Shown piece by piece: positions 1-8,543 of a DNA stretch of 64,000 nt. The notes below the pieces were generated by a model. The model was not told the DNA's origin. It saw nothing but the letters and a program-made list of their open reading frames with translations, and did no database searches. The translations under genes were made by a program, and so were the position numbers. This stretch comes from Chromobacterium alticapitis (lineage in GTDB: Bacteria > Pseudomonadota > Gammaproteobacteria > Burkholderiales > Chromobacteriaceae): contig NZ_PQWB01000017.1 of assembly GCF_002924365.1 (NCBI RefSeq), positions 51,289 through 115,288 on the forward strand, read 5' to 3'. How positions within the stretch are numbered: the stretch's first letter is position 1; every line of letters starts with the position of its first letter.

Positions 1-728
<728 letters not shown>

Positions 729-764
729 CTAAAAACCGCCTGGCATGACCTGCCCCGCATTACT

Positions 765-770
765 TATAAT
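765..770 (+). promoter_or_regulatory. -10 box upstream of the carbonic-anhydrase-like gene
   Basis: A consensus TATAAT lies 45 bp upstream of the ATG at 815. No good -35 hexamer is visible at 16-18 bp (TGGCAT at 741-746 with an 18-bp spacer is the best), so this is a tentative sigma70 promoter. Confidence 0.4.
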
Positions 771-814
771 CGCCTCGAACGGCAGACGCCGTCGTCGATA
801 AAGGAGAATAAAAG

Positions 815-1381
815 ATGTGCCAAGAAACGCACCACGCTCACGCCGATTGCCTGACCCCGCTGCAGCAGCGCCCGCTGGGCCGCCGCGGCTTCCTGAAACT
901 GGCCGCGCTGGGCGGCGGCGTCGCGCTGCTGGGCAGCTTCGTGCCGCGCACCGCCTGGGCCGCCGGCGGCACCGACGTATTGCTGCTGTCCTGCATGGAT
1001 TACCGGCTGGTCGATGAAACGGCCGCTTTCATGGATGGGCTGGGTCTGCGCGACAACTACGACCACATCGTTTTGGCCGGGGCCTCGCTGATTGCCATCA
1101 CCGACAAGTTTCCGGCCTGGAACACCACTTTCTGGCAACACCTGAGCGTGGCGATAGACCTACACCATATCAAGAAGGTGGTATTGCTGGACCACCGCGA
1201 TTGCGGCGCTTACAAGGTGGTGTTCGGCGAGGACTTCGCCCAGCATCCCGACCAAGAAACGGCGATTCACGCCCAGGCGCTGACGACGCTGAAAAAAGAC
1301 ATCCTGGCCAAGCATCCGCAATTGGCGGTGGACACCTATCTGATGGCGGTGGACGGCAAGGTGGAAGCGATTCCGGCCTGA
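815..1381 (+). CDS. Tat-exported beta-carbonic-anhydrase-like protein
   Basis: The 188-residue product begins with a hydrophilic leader and a twin-arginine signal (GRRGFLKLAALGGG, residues 22-35) followed by a hydrophobic stretch and an Ala-x-Ala-type cleavage region near residue 50. The mature part carries the zinc-ligand pattern of beta-class carbonic anhydrases: CMDYR (Cys60, Asp62, Arg64) and HRDCG (His127, Cys130). In the family these bind zinc for CO2 hydration. The protein is short and the central segment differs from classical Can/CynT enzymes, so the reaction is inferred, not certain. The Tat signal implies that it folds with its metal before export to the periplasm. Start: ATG with a strong AAGGAG at 801-806. 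It is followed by a perfect hairpin terminator shared with the convergent GST gene. Confidence 0.8.
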   Translation: MCQETHHAHADCLTPLQQRPLGRRGFLKLAALGGGVALLGSFVPRTAWAAGGTDVLLLSCMDYRLVDETAAFMDGLGLRDNYDHIVLAGASLIAITDKFPAWNTTFWQHLSVAIDLHHIKKVVLLDHRDCGAYKVVFGEDFAQHPDQETAIHAQALTTLKKDILAKHPQLAVDTYLMAVDGKVEAIPA

Positions 1382-1423
1382 TCCATCCGGACGCGGGCTG
1401 AGCCCGCGTCGCGAGTTTGAAGC

Positions 1424-1453
1424 GACAAACCCCGCCTTGCGGCGGGGTTTGTC
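1424..1453. terminator. Bidirectional hairpin terminator
   Basis: A perfect 13-bp stem (GACAAACCCCGCC with its complement) with a TTGC loop separates the carbonic-anhydrase-like gene from the convergent GST gene. The right arm overlaps the GST stop codon at 1452-1454. U-rich ends exist on both strands through the AAA/TTT part of the stem. Confidence 0.75.
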
Positions 1454-2063
1454 ATTCGCCGTGGCGCTCGGCGGCGCGGCGGTAGGCCGGGCGGGCCTCG
1501 ATGCGGTCGACGAAGCGCGCCAGATTGGGATAGCGCTGGCGGCCGTCGCCTTGCGCCGCGATCTGGGCGACAAAGGATAGCTGCACATCGGCGCCGCTCA
1601 GATCGTCGCCGACGAAATAATCGCGGCCCTCCAGTTCGCGCTCCAGATAGCCCAGATGGTTGTCTAGCTCGCTGTGGATGCGCGGATGCAGCGGCGCGCC
1701 GGCTTCGCCCAAGGTGCCCACATACAGCTGCAACAAGATGGGCAGCATGGCGGAGCCTTCGGCGTAATGCATCAGCTGCACGTAGCGGTTGTAGTCCGGC
1801 GAGGCGATATCCGGCGCGAAGCGGCCTTTGCCGTAGGTGCGGATCAGGTAGTCGACGATGGCGCCGGATTCGATCAATACCGCGTCGCCGTCGCGCAGCA
1901 CCGGGGCCTTGCCCAGCGGGTGGATGGCCTGCAGCTCCGGAGGCGCCAGCCGGGTTTGCGGGTCGCGCTCGTAGCGCACGACCGCATAGTCTTGCCCTAG
2001 CTCTTCCAGCAGCCAGGTGATGCGGCGCGAGCGCGATTGGTTCAGATGGTGGACTTCTATCAT
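1452..2063 (-). CDS. Glutathione S-transferase
   Basis: The 203-residue protein has an N-terminal thioredoxin-like domain with SRSRRITWLLEELG (residues 10-23), the cis-proline element GKAPVL and the glutathione gamma-glutamyl-binding ES of VLIESGAI, followed by an all-alpha C-terminal domain ending in YPNLARFVDRIEARPAYRRA. These are hallmarks of cytosolic bacterial GSTs that conjugate or reduce electrophiles with glutathione. The catalytic residue is probably Ser10 or Ser12 as in theta/beta-like GSTs. It lies 15 bp downstream of the lipase gene on the same strand, so the two are probably co-transcribed. The substrate is unknown. Confidence 0.9.
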   Translation of the reverse strand: MIEVHHLNQSRSRRITWLLEELGQDYAVVRYERDPQTRLAPPELQAIHPLGKAPVLRDGDAVLIESGAIVDYLIRTYGKGRFAPDIASPDYNRYVQLMHYAEGSAMLPILLQLYVGTLGEAGAPLHPRIHSELDNHLGYLERELEGRDYFVGDDLSGADVQLSFVAQIAAQGDGRQRYPNLARFVDRIEARPAYRRAAERHGE

Positions 2064-2078
2064 GGCGGACTCCGGGAT

Positions 2079-2999
2079 TCAGGCGGCGGGCGCGACGCGC
2101 GCCAGCCAGGCGAGGATATCGTTTTCCACCTGCGCGCGGTTGCTCTCGTTCAGCATCTCGTGCCGTCCTCCCGGATACACCACGCTTTGCAGGTCCAGCA
2201 CGCCGGCGTCGCGGTAGCGGATTTCCAGCTGGCCCAGCGCCAGCTTGCCCAGGCTGACCGGGTCGCGGCTGCCGGCGAACAGCAGGATGGGGCAGCGGCG
2301 GTTGATGCCCGCGCCGGCCGCCTCGCCGGCTTCCATTTCGATAATGCCGGCGAACAGGTCGGCCCACAGGCCCGGCGCCGGATCGAAGCCGCAGTCCGGG
2401 TCGGCGAGATAGGCGTCCACCTCGGCCGCGTCGCGGCTCAGCCAGTCCATGCCGGTGCGCCAGGGCGGGAAGCCCAGGTTGAAGCTGCCGAAGACCAGCG
2501 CCGCCATCAGCCGGCTGGGCCGGTCCCAGCCATTGCGGCGGCCCAGGAAGCGCGCCAGCGCGCCTAGCAGCCATGCCAGGGGGCGCTGGCGGTAGCCGGT
2601 GGACGACAGCATCAGGCCGGACAGCTGCTGGCCATGGCGCAGGAAATAGGCGCGGGCGATGAAGCTGCCCATGCTGTGGCCCAGCAGGATGATGGGCAGG
2701 CCGGGGTGTTCGGCGGCGGCGTGGCGGCGCACGGCTTCCACATCGTCCACCACTTTGCGCCAGCCGTCCTCGGCGGCGAAGAAGCCGCGCGGCGCGGGCG
2801 AGGCGCCGTGGCCGCGGTGGTCGTGCGCGTACACCGCGTAGCCGGCGGCGGCCAGCGCCCGGGCGAAGCGGTCGTAGCGCGCGCCGTACTCGCTCATGCC
2901 GTGCGAGATCAGCAGCGCGGCGCGGATCGGCCCTTCCGGCCGCCAGTGGCACAGCGGAATGGCGACGCCGTCGGCGGCGGCCAGGGTGGAGCGTTGCAT
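2079..2999 (-). CDS. Alpha/beta hydrolase, monoacylglycerol lipase / lysophospholipase-like
   Basis: The 306-residue protein shows the alpha/beta-hydrolase fold typical of the serine aminopeptidase S33 / Hydrolase_4 family. HGMSEYGARYD contains the oxyanion-hole HG, YAHDHRGHGAS is the family strand-turn, and GHSMGS (about residues 107-112) is the nucleophile elbow. A late Asp and the His of GGRHEM complete a plausible triad. No signal peptide is present, so it is cytoplasmic. Family members hydrolyse monoacylglycerols or lysophospholipids. It lies 11 bp downstream of the acetyltransferase gene at 3011-3592 and 15 bp upstream of the GST gene, all on the minus strand, suggesting a three-gene transcript. 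Confidence 0.85.
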   Translation of the reverse strand: MQRSTLAAADGVAIPLCHWRPEGPIRAALLISHGMSEYGARYDRFARALAAAGYAVYAHDHRGHGASPAPRGFFAAEDGWRKVVDDVEAVRRHAAAEHPGLPIILLGHSMGSFIARAYFLRHGQQLSGLMLSSTGYRQRPLAWLLGALARFLGRRNGWDRPSRLMAALVFGSFNLGFPPWRTGMDWLSRDAAEVDAYLADPDCGFDPAPGLWADLFAGIIEMEAGEAAGAGINRRCPILLFAGSRDPVSLGKLALGQLEIRYRDAGVLDLQSVVYPGGRHEMLNESNRAQVENDILAWLARVAPAA

Positions 3000-3010
3000 G
3001 CGGTGTCCTC

Positions 3011-3592
3011 TCAGCCGAGCAGGGCGCGGCTGTCGAAATGCGGATTGAGCAGCGATGTCAGCACGTGGTCGCGCCAGGCGCCGTTCAGGAACAGGTAATC
3101 CTTGGCCTGCCCCTCTATGGCGAAGCCCAAGCGTTGGAGCAAGGCCGCGCTGCGCGCGTTGGCCGGCTGGTAATTGGCCTGAATGCGGTGCAGCTTCAAG
3201 TCATCGAAGGCGAAGCGTATCGCCGCTTCAAGCGCCTCGCGCATCAGGCCCTGGCCTTCGCAGGCCTGGTCCAGGCCGTAGCCCAGGTGGCAGGCCTGGA
3301 ACACGCCGCGCACGATATTGCTGAAGCCTACGGTGCCGATGACGCGCTCGGGCTGTTCGCGCGTGGCCAGCAGGAAACGCGCGCTGTGGCCTTCCGCCCA
3401 GGAGCGCGCGCCCTGGCGCATCTGGGTGCGCCAATAGTCTTCGCTGTAGTATTGCGGCCCCGGCGTCGGCCCCCAGGGTTCCAGGTGGGCGCGGTTGCGG
3501 TTGTGGTAGTCCAGCGCAGCCGCCGTCAGGTCCGGGTGGGCCGGCAGCAGTTTCAGGCGCGCGGTGTCGAGTGTGGGTTGAATCAGGCTCAT
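3011..3592 (-). CDS. GNAT acetyltransferase, RimJ/RimL type
   Basis: The 193-residue protein starts MSLIQPTLDTARLKLLP, a standard RimJ/RimL opening. It has GTVGFSNI (beta4), the acetyl-CoA loop region LGYGLDQACEGQGLMREAL (Q/RxxGxG/A-like) and RIQANYQPANARSAALLQRLGF, the classic N-S-x-x-L-L-x-x-x-G-F ending. Such enzymes transfer acetyl to alpha-amino groups of ribosomal proteins or to small amines; the substrate cannot be told. The start is the ATG complementary to 3590-3592. The longer open frame upstream is an artefact of high GC. It is separated from purC by a 9-bp GC hairpin at 3657-3680. Confidence 0.88.
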   Translation of the reverse strand: MSLIQPTLDTARLKLLPAHPDLTAAALDYHNRNRAHLEPWGPTPGPQYYSEDYWRTQMRQGARSWAEGHSARFLLATREQPERVIGTVGFSNIVRGVFQACHLGYGLDQACEGQGLMREALEAAIRFAFDDLKLHRIQANYQPANARSAALLQRLGFAIEGQAKDYLFLNGAWRDHVLTSLLNPHFDSRALLG

Positions 3593-3656
3593 GGCGTTGC
3601 GGCTGGTATGACAAGGCAGTAGATAGTAGTCGCAAGCAGGCCTGATGCTCAAGGCA

Positions 3657-3680
3657 TGCCGCCGGCGCGGACCGGCGGCA
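3657..3680. terminator. GC-rich hairpin downstream of purC
   Basis: TGCCGCCGG and CCGGCGGCA pair perfectly around a 6-nt loop just after the purC stop at 3691. There is no U-tract on either strand, so it may stabilise a 3' end or support Rho-dependent termination rather than act as an intrinsic terminator. Confidence 0.4.
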
Positions 3681-3690
3681 CAGGGCGGGT

Positions 3691-4569
3691 TTAGCCCGTC
3701 AGCCGTTCCAGCGCCTCGCGGTACTTGGCGGCGGTTTTTTCGCGCACGTCCAGCGGCACGGCAGGGGCCGGGGCCTGCTTGTTCCAGCCGGAGGCTTCCA
3801 GCCAGTCGCGCACGAACTGCTTGTCGAAGGACGGCGGGTTGCTGCCCGGCTGGTAGCTGTCGGCGGGCCAGAAGCGGCTGGAGTCCGGGGTCAGCGCCTC
3901 GTCCATCAGCGTCAGCACGCCGTTTTCGTCCAGGCCGAACTCGAACTTGGTGTCGCAGATGATAATGCCGCGGGTGGCTGCGTATTCGGCCGCGGTTTTG
4001 TACAGCAGGATGGCGGTATCGCGCACCTTGGCCGCCAGTTCCGCGCCGACGATGGCCTCGCACTGGGCGAAGCTGATGTTCTCGTCGTGGTCGCCCACCG
4101 CCGCCTTGGTGGACGGGGTGAAGATGGGTTCCGGCAGCTGGTCCGCTTCCTTCAGGCCAGCGGGCAGGGCGACGCCGCAGATGGAGCCGGACTGCTGGTA
4201 TTCCTTCCAGCCGGAGCCGGCCAGGTAGCCGCGCACCACCGCCTCGATCGGCACCGCCTTCAGGCGCTTGGCCACCACGGCGCGGCCCTGAACCTGCGGC
4301 AGGTCGGCCGCCGCCACCACGTCTTCCGGCTGGTCGCCGGTCAGGTGATTCGGCACCACGTCCTTGAGTTTTTCAAACCAGAAGTTGGAGATGGCGGTCA
4401 GAATCTGGCCCTTGGCCGGGATCGGGTCGTCCAGGATCACGTCGAAAGCCGACAGCCGGTCGGTGGCGATCATCAGCATGCGCGCCTCGTCGATCTCGTA
4501 CAGATCGCGCACCTTGCCGGAGTAGATCTTCTTCAGGCTGGTCAGGTTGGTGGTGTTCAGTCCGGTCAT
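3691..4569 (-). CDS. purC: Phosphoribosylaminoimidazole-succinocarboxamide synthase (SAICAR synthetase)
   Basis: PurC ligates aspartate to CAIR in purine biosynthesis. The 292-residue segment beginning [22 protein letters not shown] shows the family ATP-binding start (SGKVRDLYE), [41 protein letters not shown] and [15 protein letters not shown], all expected for the eukaryote/proteobacterial-type enzyme. An own ribosome-binding site (GGAG, 10 nt before the ATG) supports initiation at 4569. However, the frame is open upstream without a stop and continues into the GNAT gene at 4570-5124, so a GNAT-PurC fusion of 477 residues could also be made. Gene order purE-purK-[GNAT]-purC suggests one purine operon. 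Confidence 0.95.
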   Translation of the reverse strand: MTGLNTTNLTSLKKIYSGKVRDLYEIDEARMLMIATDRLSAFDVILDDPIPAKGQILTAISNFWFEKLKDVVPNHLTGDQPEDVVAAADLPQVQGRAVVAKRLKAVPIEAVVRGYLAGSGWKEYQQSGSICGVALPAGLKEADQLPEPIFTPSTKAAVGDHDENISFAQCEAIVGAELAAKVRDTAILLYKTAAEYAATRGIIICDTKFEFGLDENGVLTLMDEALTPDSSRFWPADSYQPGSNPPSFDKQFVRDWLEASGWNKQAPAPAVPLDVREKTAAKYREALERLTG

Positions 4570-5124
4570 TATGCTATCTCCAAGAACCTTGATCATAAGA
4601 TTTGTTTCATGCCCGGAGAAAAAACCAGATGGCATGGTGAAATTGCCGGCTGATATGAATCCAGCTTTGGCATAGACGTGTTTTGCTTTAGGGTTGTTTT
4701 CGTCTGGGTCGATGAGGAAGTTGCGAGCATACGGTTCGATATGGGACTTGAAAAAAATAAGAAAATTTTCCAAGGCATCGGATGCCAGCCCCTTACCCAG
4801 AAGATCGGTATTGCCTATGCAAAAATCGATGCTGAAATTTTTCCCGGTTTTAGACAGATTATCTTTCCAGAGTGCTGGAATATCATCTTTTTCGCCGATC
4901 TCCGATGTCATCACCAGGCAAAATGGATTGTCAGCATGTTTGCCAATCCAGTAATGGAAAACACCATCAAAGTATGGCGATGGATGCTTTCGCCCATCAG
5001 CGAATATTTTGATGTCTTCTTTGTGTTCCGGGCTGTTATCCCAAAATTCCATTACATGTGGACTGCTTAGCCAATCCATGATCATGCCAAGGTGCTGATT
5101 CGAGACGGCTTCAAACGAAAACAT
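4570..5124 (-). CDS. Low-GC GNAT acetyltransferase (AAC(6')-like), fused in frame to purC
   Basis: This 185-codon segment begins [21 protein letters not shown] with a good GAGGA ribosome-binding site 8 nt before the ATG (complement at 5122-5124). It has the pattern of COG1670/AAC(6')-type acetyltransferases: [29 protein letters not shown] (acetyl-CoA loop), [21 protein letters not shown] and a final hydrophobic strand NLMIKVLG. Related aminoglycoside 6'-acetyltransferases end at about this point. There is no stop codon: the frame reads straight into the purC ATG. The DNA is visibly AT-richer than its neighbours and uses A/T-ending codons, suggesting recent acquisition. Substrate is unknown; resistance function is not demonstrated. 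A second in-frame ATG lies at 5142. Confidence 0.8.
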
Positions 5125-5157
5125 GTTGTCCTCGGAATGCATTGTTGCCAGCGGCCA

Positions 5158-5185
5158 TAAAATGGCGTTGTTCGCGACGCCATTT
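5158..5185 (-). terminator. Perfect AAAATGGCGT hairpin between purK and the GNAT gene
   Basis: AAAATGGCGT and ACGCCATTTT pair perfectly over 10 bp around an 8-nt loop. On the minus strand the stem ends in TTTT, so it could be an attenuator or weak terminator between purK and the inserted gene, or a scar of the insertion event. Confidence 0.45.
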
Positions 5186-5192
5186 TGTTTTC

Positions 5193-6323
5193 TCACAAAG
5201 TGTCCTTCAACGCCCTGGCCTGCTCCAGCGCATCGTCCGCCGTGGCGGCCATCACGTTGAAGTGGCCCATCTTGCGGCCGGGGCGCGCGGCTTTTTTGCC
5301 GTACAGGTGCAACTGGGCGTTGGGCGCTTCCATTAGCACGTCCCAGTTCGGTTCGCCGCCGTTCTCTTTCCAGACGTCGCCCAGCAGGTTCACCATCACC
5401 ACCGGGCTGAGCAGGTCGGTCTTGCCCGGCAGCAGGCCGCATAGGGCGCGCACTTGCTGTTGGAATTGATCCGTCAGGCAGGCGGTGAGGGTGTAGTGGC
5501 CGGAATTGTGCGGGCGCGGGGCGATTTCGTTGACCACCAGGCTGTCGTCGGCCAGCACGAAGAACTCCACCGCCAGCACGCCCACATAATCGAGCGCGTC
5601 GGCCAGCTTGCGCGCCATCTCCTGCGCCTGCGCGGCCAGCGCCGGGGCGATGCGCGCCGGCACGATGGATTCGTCGAGAATGCCGTCCTTGTGGATGTTT
5701 TCCGCCAGCGGGAACACCGCGCTTTGCGCCGCGCTGACGCGGGTGACGATGGCCGAGACCTCCAGCTTGAGGTCCAGCATTTTTTCCAGCACGCAGGCCT
5801 GGCCGCCCAGATTGGCGTAGGCGGCGCGCGCCTCGGCGGCGGTTTTCACCCGTGCCTGGCCCTTGCCGTCGTAGCCCAGGCGGGCGGTCTTCAGGATGCC
5901 CGGCAGATAGGGCGCCAGGTCTACCTGGATATCTTCCACGCTCTCGATGGCCAGATACGGCGCGGTGGGCAGGCCCGCCTTGTTGATCCAGCTTTTCTCG
6001 GCGATGCGGTCCTGGGCGATGGCCACGCAGTCGCCGGACGGAGACACGCGCGTGGTCTTGGCCAGCTCGCGCATGGCGTCGGCGTTGACGTTTTCAAACT
6101 CGGTTGTGACGGCGGCGCAGCTTTGCGCCAGCTCGCGCAGCGCGGCCGGGTCGTTGTACGGCGCGCGGATGTGGCGATCGGCGAAGGCAGCCGCCGGCGC
6201 GTTTTCGTCCGGATCCAGCACGGTGACGCAGTAGCCCATGGTCTTGGCCGCCACGGCGAACATGCGGCCGAGCTGGCCGCCGCCGAGTATGCCCAGCATG
6301 GCCGGCGGCAGGATGGCGGCCAT
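5193..6323 (-). CDS. purK: 5-(carboxyamino)imidazole ribonucleotide synthase
   Basis: PurK uses ATP and bicarbonate to form N5-CAIR from AIR. The 376-residue product has the N-terminal [20 protein letters not shown], the ATP-grasp elements [31 protein letters not shown], and the metal-binding [15 protein letters not shown], ending with the C-terminal PurK domain [20 protein letters not shown]. Length fits the family. It overlaps purE by one base (TAATG), a clear sign of translational coupling. Downstream, the usual direct neighbour is replaced by the low-GC GNAT segment before purC. Confidence 0.97.
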   Translation of the reverse strand: MAAILPPAMLGILGGGQLGRMFAVAAKTMGYCVTVLDPDENAPAAAFADRHIRAPYNDPAALRELAQSCAAVTTEFENVNADAMRELAKTTRVSPSGDCVAIAQDRIAEKSWINKAGLPTAPYLAIESVEDIQVDLAPYLPGILKTARLGYDGKGQARVKTAAEARAAYANLGGQACVLEKMLDLKLEVSAIVTRVSAAQSAVFPLAENIHKDGILDESIVPARIAPALAAQAQEMARKLADALDYVGVLAVEFFVLADDSLVVNEIAPRPHNSGHYTLTACLTDQFQQQVRALCGLLPGKTDLLSPVVMVNLLGDVWKENGGEPNWDVLMEAPNAQLHLYGKKAARPGRKMGHFNVMAATADDALEQARALKDTL

Positions 6324-6811
6324 TATTCGGCCTCCGGCAGCGTCATCGCCAGCACGGTTTGCTCTTGCGCTTTGCGGAAGGCCACTAGCTTTTCGGCCAG
6401 CTCCGGCCGCGTGGTGGCCAGCATGGCTACGGCGAACAGCGCGGCGTTGGCGGCGCCGGCTTCGCCGATGGCGAAGGTGGCGACCGGAATGCCCTTGGGC
6501 ATTTGCACGATGGACAGCAGCGAATCCTCGCCGCGCAGGTATTTGGACGGCACCGGCACGCCCAGCACAGGCACGTGGGTTTTGGCTGCCAGCATGCCTG
6601 GCAGGTGGGCGGCGCCGCCGGCTCCGGCGATGATGGCCGCGAGGCCGCGCGGCGCGGCTTCTTCGGCATACTGGAACAACAGGTCCGGGGTGCGGTGGGC
6701 GGAGACGACGCGGGTTTCGCAGGCGATGCCGAAGCGCTTCAGCATGCTCGCGGCGTGCTGCATCACTTCCCAGTCGCTATTGCTACCCATCACGATGCCG
6801 ACTTCAATCAT
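6323..6811 (-). CDS. purE: N5-carboxyaminoimidazole ribonucleotide mutase
   Basis: PurE converts N5-CAIR to CAIR, the step after PurK. The 162-residue protein carries the family motifs [13 protein letters not shown] near the N-terminus, [21 protein letters not shown] and [28 protein letters not shown]. The catalytic His is in the SAHRTP motif. It is class I (bacterial mutase) by its partnership with PurK. It is the first gene of the minus-strand purine cluster; the AT-rich stretch 6840-6900 just upstream is the likely promoter zone, though no clear PurR site is seen. Confidence 0.97.
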   Translation of the reverse strand: MIEVGIVMGSNSDWEVMQHAASMLKRFGIACETRVVSAHRTPDLLFQYAEEAAPRGLAAIIAGAGGAAHLPGMLAAKTHVPVLGVPVPSKYLRGEDSLLSIVQMPKGIPVATFAIGEAGAANAALFAVAMLATTRPELAEKLVAFRKAQEQTVLAMTLPEAE

Positions 6812-6936
6812 GGCGGTGCTGCTCGCGTATGGTGAACGAAGACCGCGATTTTAACCGAGGCCGGGCGCGATCCGTTATGGTTTTTTATTTTCATATCAAG
6901 ACAGTTAGCGCATAAAGCCGCCTCAAAGCGGACGGT

Positions 6937-7758
6937 TCACGCCAGTTTCGGATACGTGAACAGCAACAGGTGCAGCGTGTTGAAGCCGAGGTGGGCCAGC
7001 GCCGCCAGCCAAAGCTGGCGGCGCGCGGCGTAGATCAGGCCATAGCCTATGCCGGCCAGGGTGGCCAGCGCCATCCAGGCCCAGCCGCCGGCCAGGTGGA
7101 CCAGGCCGAACAAGAGCGAAGCCGCCATCAAGGCCGCGAACGGTTCCGTGCGCAATTCCAGCCAGCGCTGCACGCCGGCGCGGAAGAAGGCCTCCTCGAC
7201 CAGCGATACCAGAAAGCAGTTGGCCAATAGCCAGGGCAGCAGCCAGGCCGGCCACTTGGGCGCGAAGCCGATGACGCCGGTGGCGGCGGCGATGCCGAGC
7301 ACGAACAGCAGCGCCAGCGCGCCGACCGCGGCCGCCGGCCAGCCCAGCCGCCGTTCCGGCAGCGGCGCGCGGGCGAGGCCCAGCAAGAGCAGCAGTCCGG
7401 CCAAGCCCTTGTCGTAGCTCCAGAACAGCCGATATGGCGCGCTGTCCGGGCTGGCCTTGCCCTGCCACAGCAGCGGATTGTCGAAGCCGGGCAGCGCGTG
7501 CACCGCCAGCGCCAGCAACAGGGCGATCCACACCAGGGCCAGTTCGGGGCGAGGCCGGCGCAGCAAGGCCAGCGTCAGGCCGACGCCGGCGGCGGCGAAG
7601 ACCAGGCCTAAGGGTTGCAACAGGCCGGCGGCCAGCGCCACCATGGCGCTGCAGGCCAGGGCGATCCAGCCCGGCGCGGCCAGGCGCAGGCTGGCGGAGA
7701 TGAGGCCTATCGCCAGCAGCGCGAAGGCGGCCAGCGACAGGGAGGACGGCAGGAACAT
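6937..7758 (-). CDS. CPBP-family intramembrane metalloprotease (CAAX/Abi type)
   Basis: The 273-residue protein is almost wholly hydrophobic with about eight predicted membrane segments. The C-terminal half has the three CPBP motifs: EEAFFR (about residue 189), FGLVH and HLGFN, which supply the conserved glutamates and histidines of type II CAAX prenyl endopeptidase-like glutamic/metallo proteases. Bacterial members are linked with prenyl-protein processing, bacteriocin self-immunity and signalling, but no bacteriocin gene is adjacent. The start is the ATG complementary to 7756-7758. It stands alone between purE and the small secreted protein gene. Confidence 0.87.
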   Translation of the reverse strand: MFLPSSLSLAAFALLAIGLISASLRLAAPGWIALACSAMVALAAGLLQPLGLVFAAAGVGLTLALLRRPRPELALVWIALLLALAVHALPGFDNPLLWQGKASPDSAPYRLFWSYDKGLAGLLLLLGLARAPLPERRLGWPAAAVGALALLFVLGIAAATGVIGFAPKWPAWLLPWLLANCFLVSLVEEAFFRAGVQRWLELRTEPFAALMAASLLFGLVHLAGGWAWMALATLAGIGYGLIYAARRQLWLAALAHLGFNTLHLLLFTYPKLA

Positions 7759-7922
7759 GCGGGCTCCGGGAACGCAGTGGACAGGCGTTCGATGATAAGG
7801 GCTGGCGCGGCATGCGCCAAACCGCGCCGTTCAGGGCGCGGCGGGCTGCGGCGTGGCAGATCAGGCTGTGACGCATCGACTTGTCCATCGGTGGAAAGGA
7901 CAGGTGTTCCAGGCTGAATGGC

Positions 7923-8297
7923 CTAGCGCGGCGCGATGACGATATCGCCCAGGTGGTAGGTGCCGGTGCGATCAAGTTGGCAGAACACCTTGGCGCGCAC
8001 GGTGACAGCCTGCCCCTTGTATTTGCCCATGTCGTCTTGGTTCAGCGCCAGGCTGGACTTGCTTTGCGCGCCGCAGTCGGCGCCATCGTCGAAGGCCATG
8101 GGCTTGGCCAGTTTCAGATGGAAGGCGCGGAAGAAGGTGCCTTCGGCCTTGTCGCCCGAAGAGAGGGGGCCGATGATCGTGCCGCGCAGCGTGATCGGGG
8201 TGTCGCCGTCCGCGTGGACCGCGAAGGGACGGGCATGGCCGGCGGCGTTTGCCAGCAGGCAAAACGCGGCTGTGCCGAGGAGGATGCGGGTTTTCAT
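7923..8297 (-). CDS. Small secreted protein, DUF4431-like (paralogue A)
   Basis: The 124-residue product starts MKTRILLGTAAFCLLANAAGHA, a clear Sec signal peptide. The mature part has DTPITLRGTIIGPLSSGDKAEGTFF, LKLAKPM, ADCGAQSKSSLALNQDDM and GQAVTVRAKVFCQLDRTGTYHLGDIVI, with two cysteines likely forming a disulfide. The ITLRG...V...H pattern recalls DUF4431 proteins of unknown function. It is clearly homologous, at identical length, to the protein at 47215-47589. The start was set at the ATG complementary to 8295-8297 because a TTG 18 bp upstream gives a non-signal-like extension. It is probably periplasmic; no partner is obvious. Confidence 0.75.
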   Translation of the reverse strand: MKTRILLGTAAFCLLANAAGHARPFAVHADGDTPITLRGTIIGPLSSGDKAEGTFFRAFHLKLAKPMAFDDGADCGAQSKSSLALNQDDMGKYKGQAVTVRAKVFCQLDRTGTYHLGDIVIAPR

Positions 8298-8468
8298 TTG
8301 GCTAGCGTGCTTCAAAACGGAATATGGCTCATGCGACGCGGCCCCTGGGGGAGGCGGATGAGGCGCGAGGGCGGCGAATCTGGGTTCGCCTGCCCGCGGT
8401 CGCGGCGCGGTTTGGCAATCGATGCGCCCTGCCAGGCGACCGGTTAGCCTATTGCCGCGGCCGAACGA

Positions 8469-8501
8469 AAACGGGATCTTCAGTTTGCCGAGATCCCGTT
8501 T
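8469..8501 (-). terminator. Hairpin terminator of the hisC-like gene
   Basis: AAACGGGATCT and AGATCCCGTTT pair perfectly over 11 bp around an 11-nt loop, 43 bp beyond the stop at 8544. On the minus strand the stem ends in GTTTTCG, a modest U-tract. The rest of the 246-bp gap 8298-8543 shows no gene. Confidence 0.5.
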
Positions 8502-8543
8502 GCGAAAACCGTCGCGGAATTATGTCTTCCGCATCCGCCGTGG

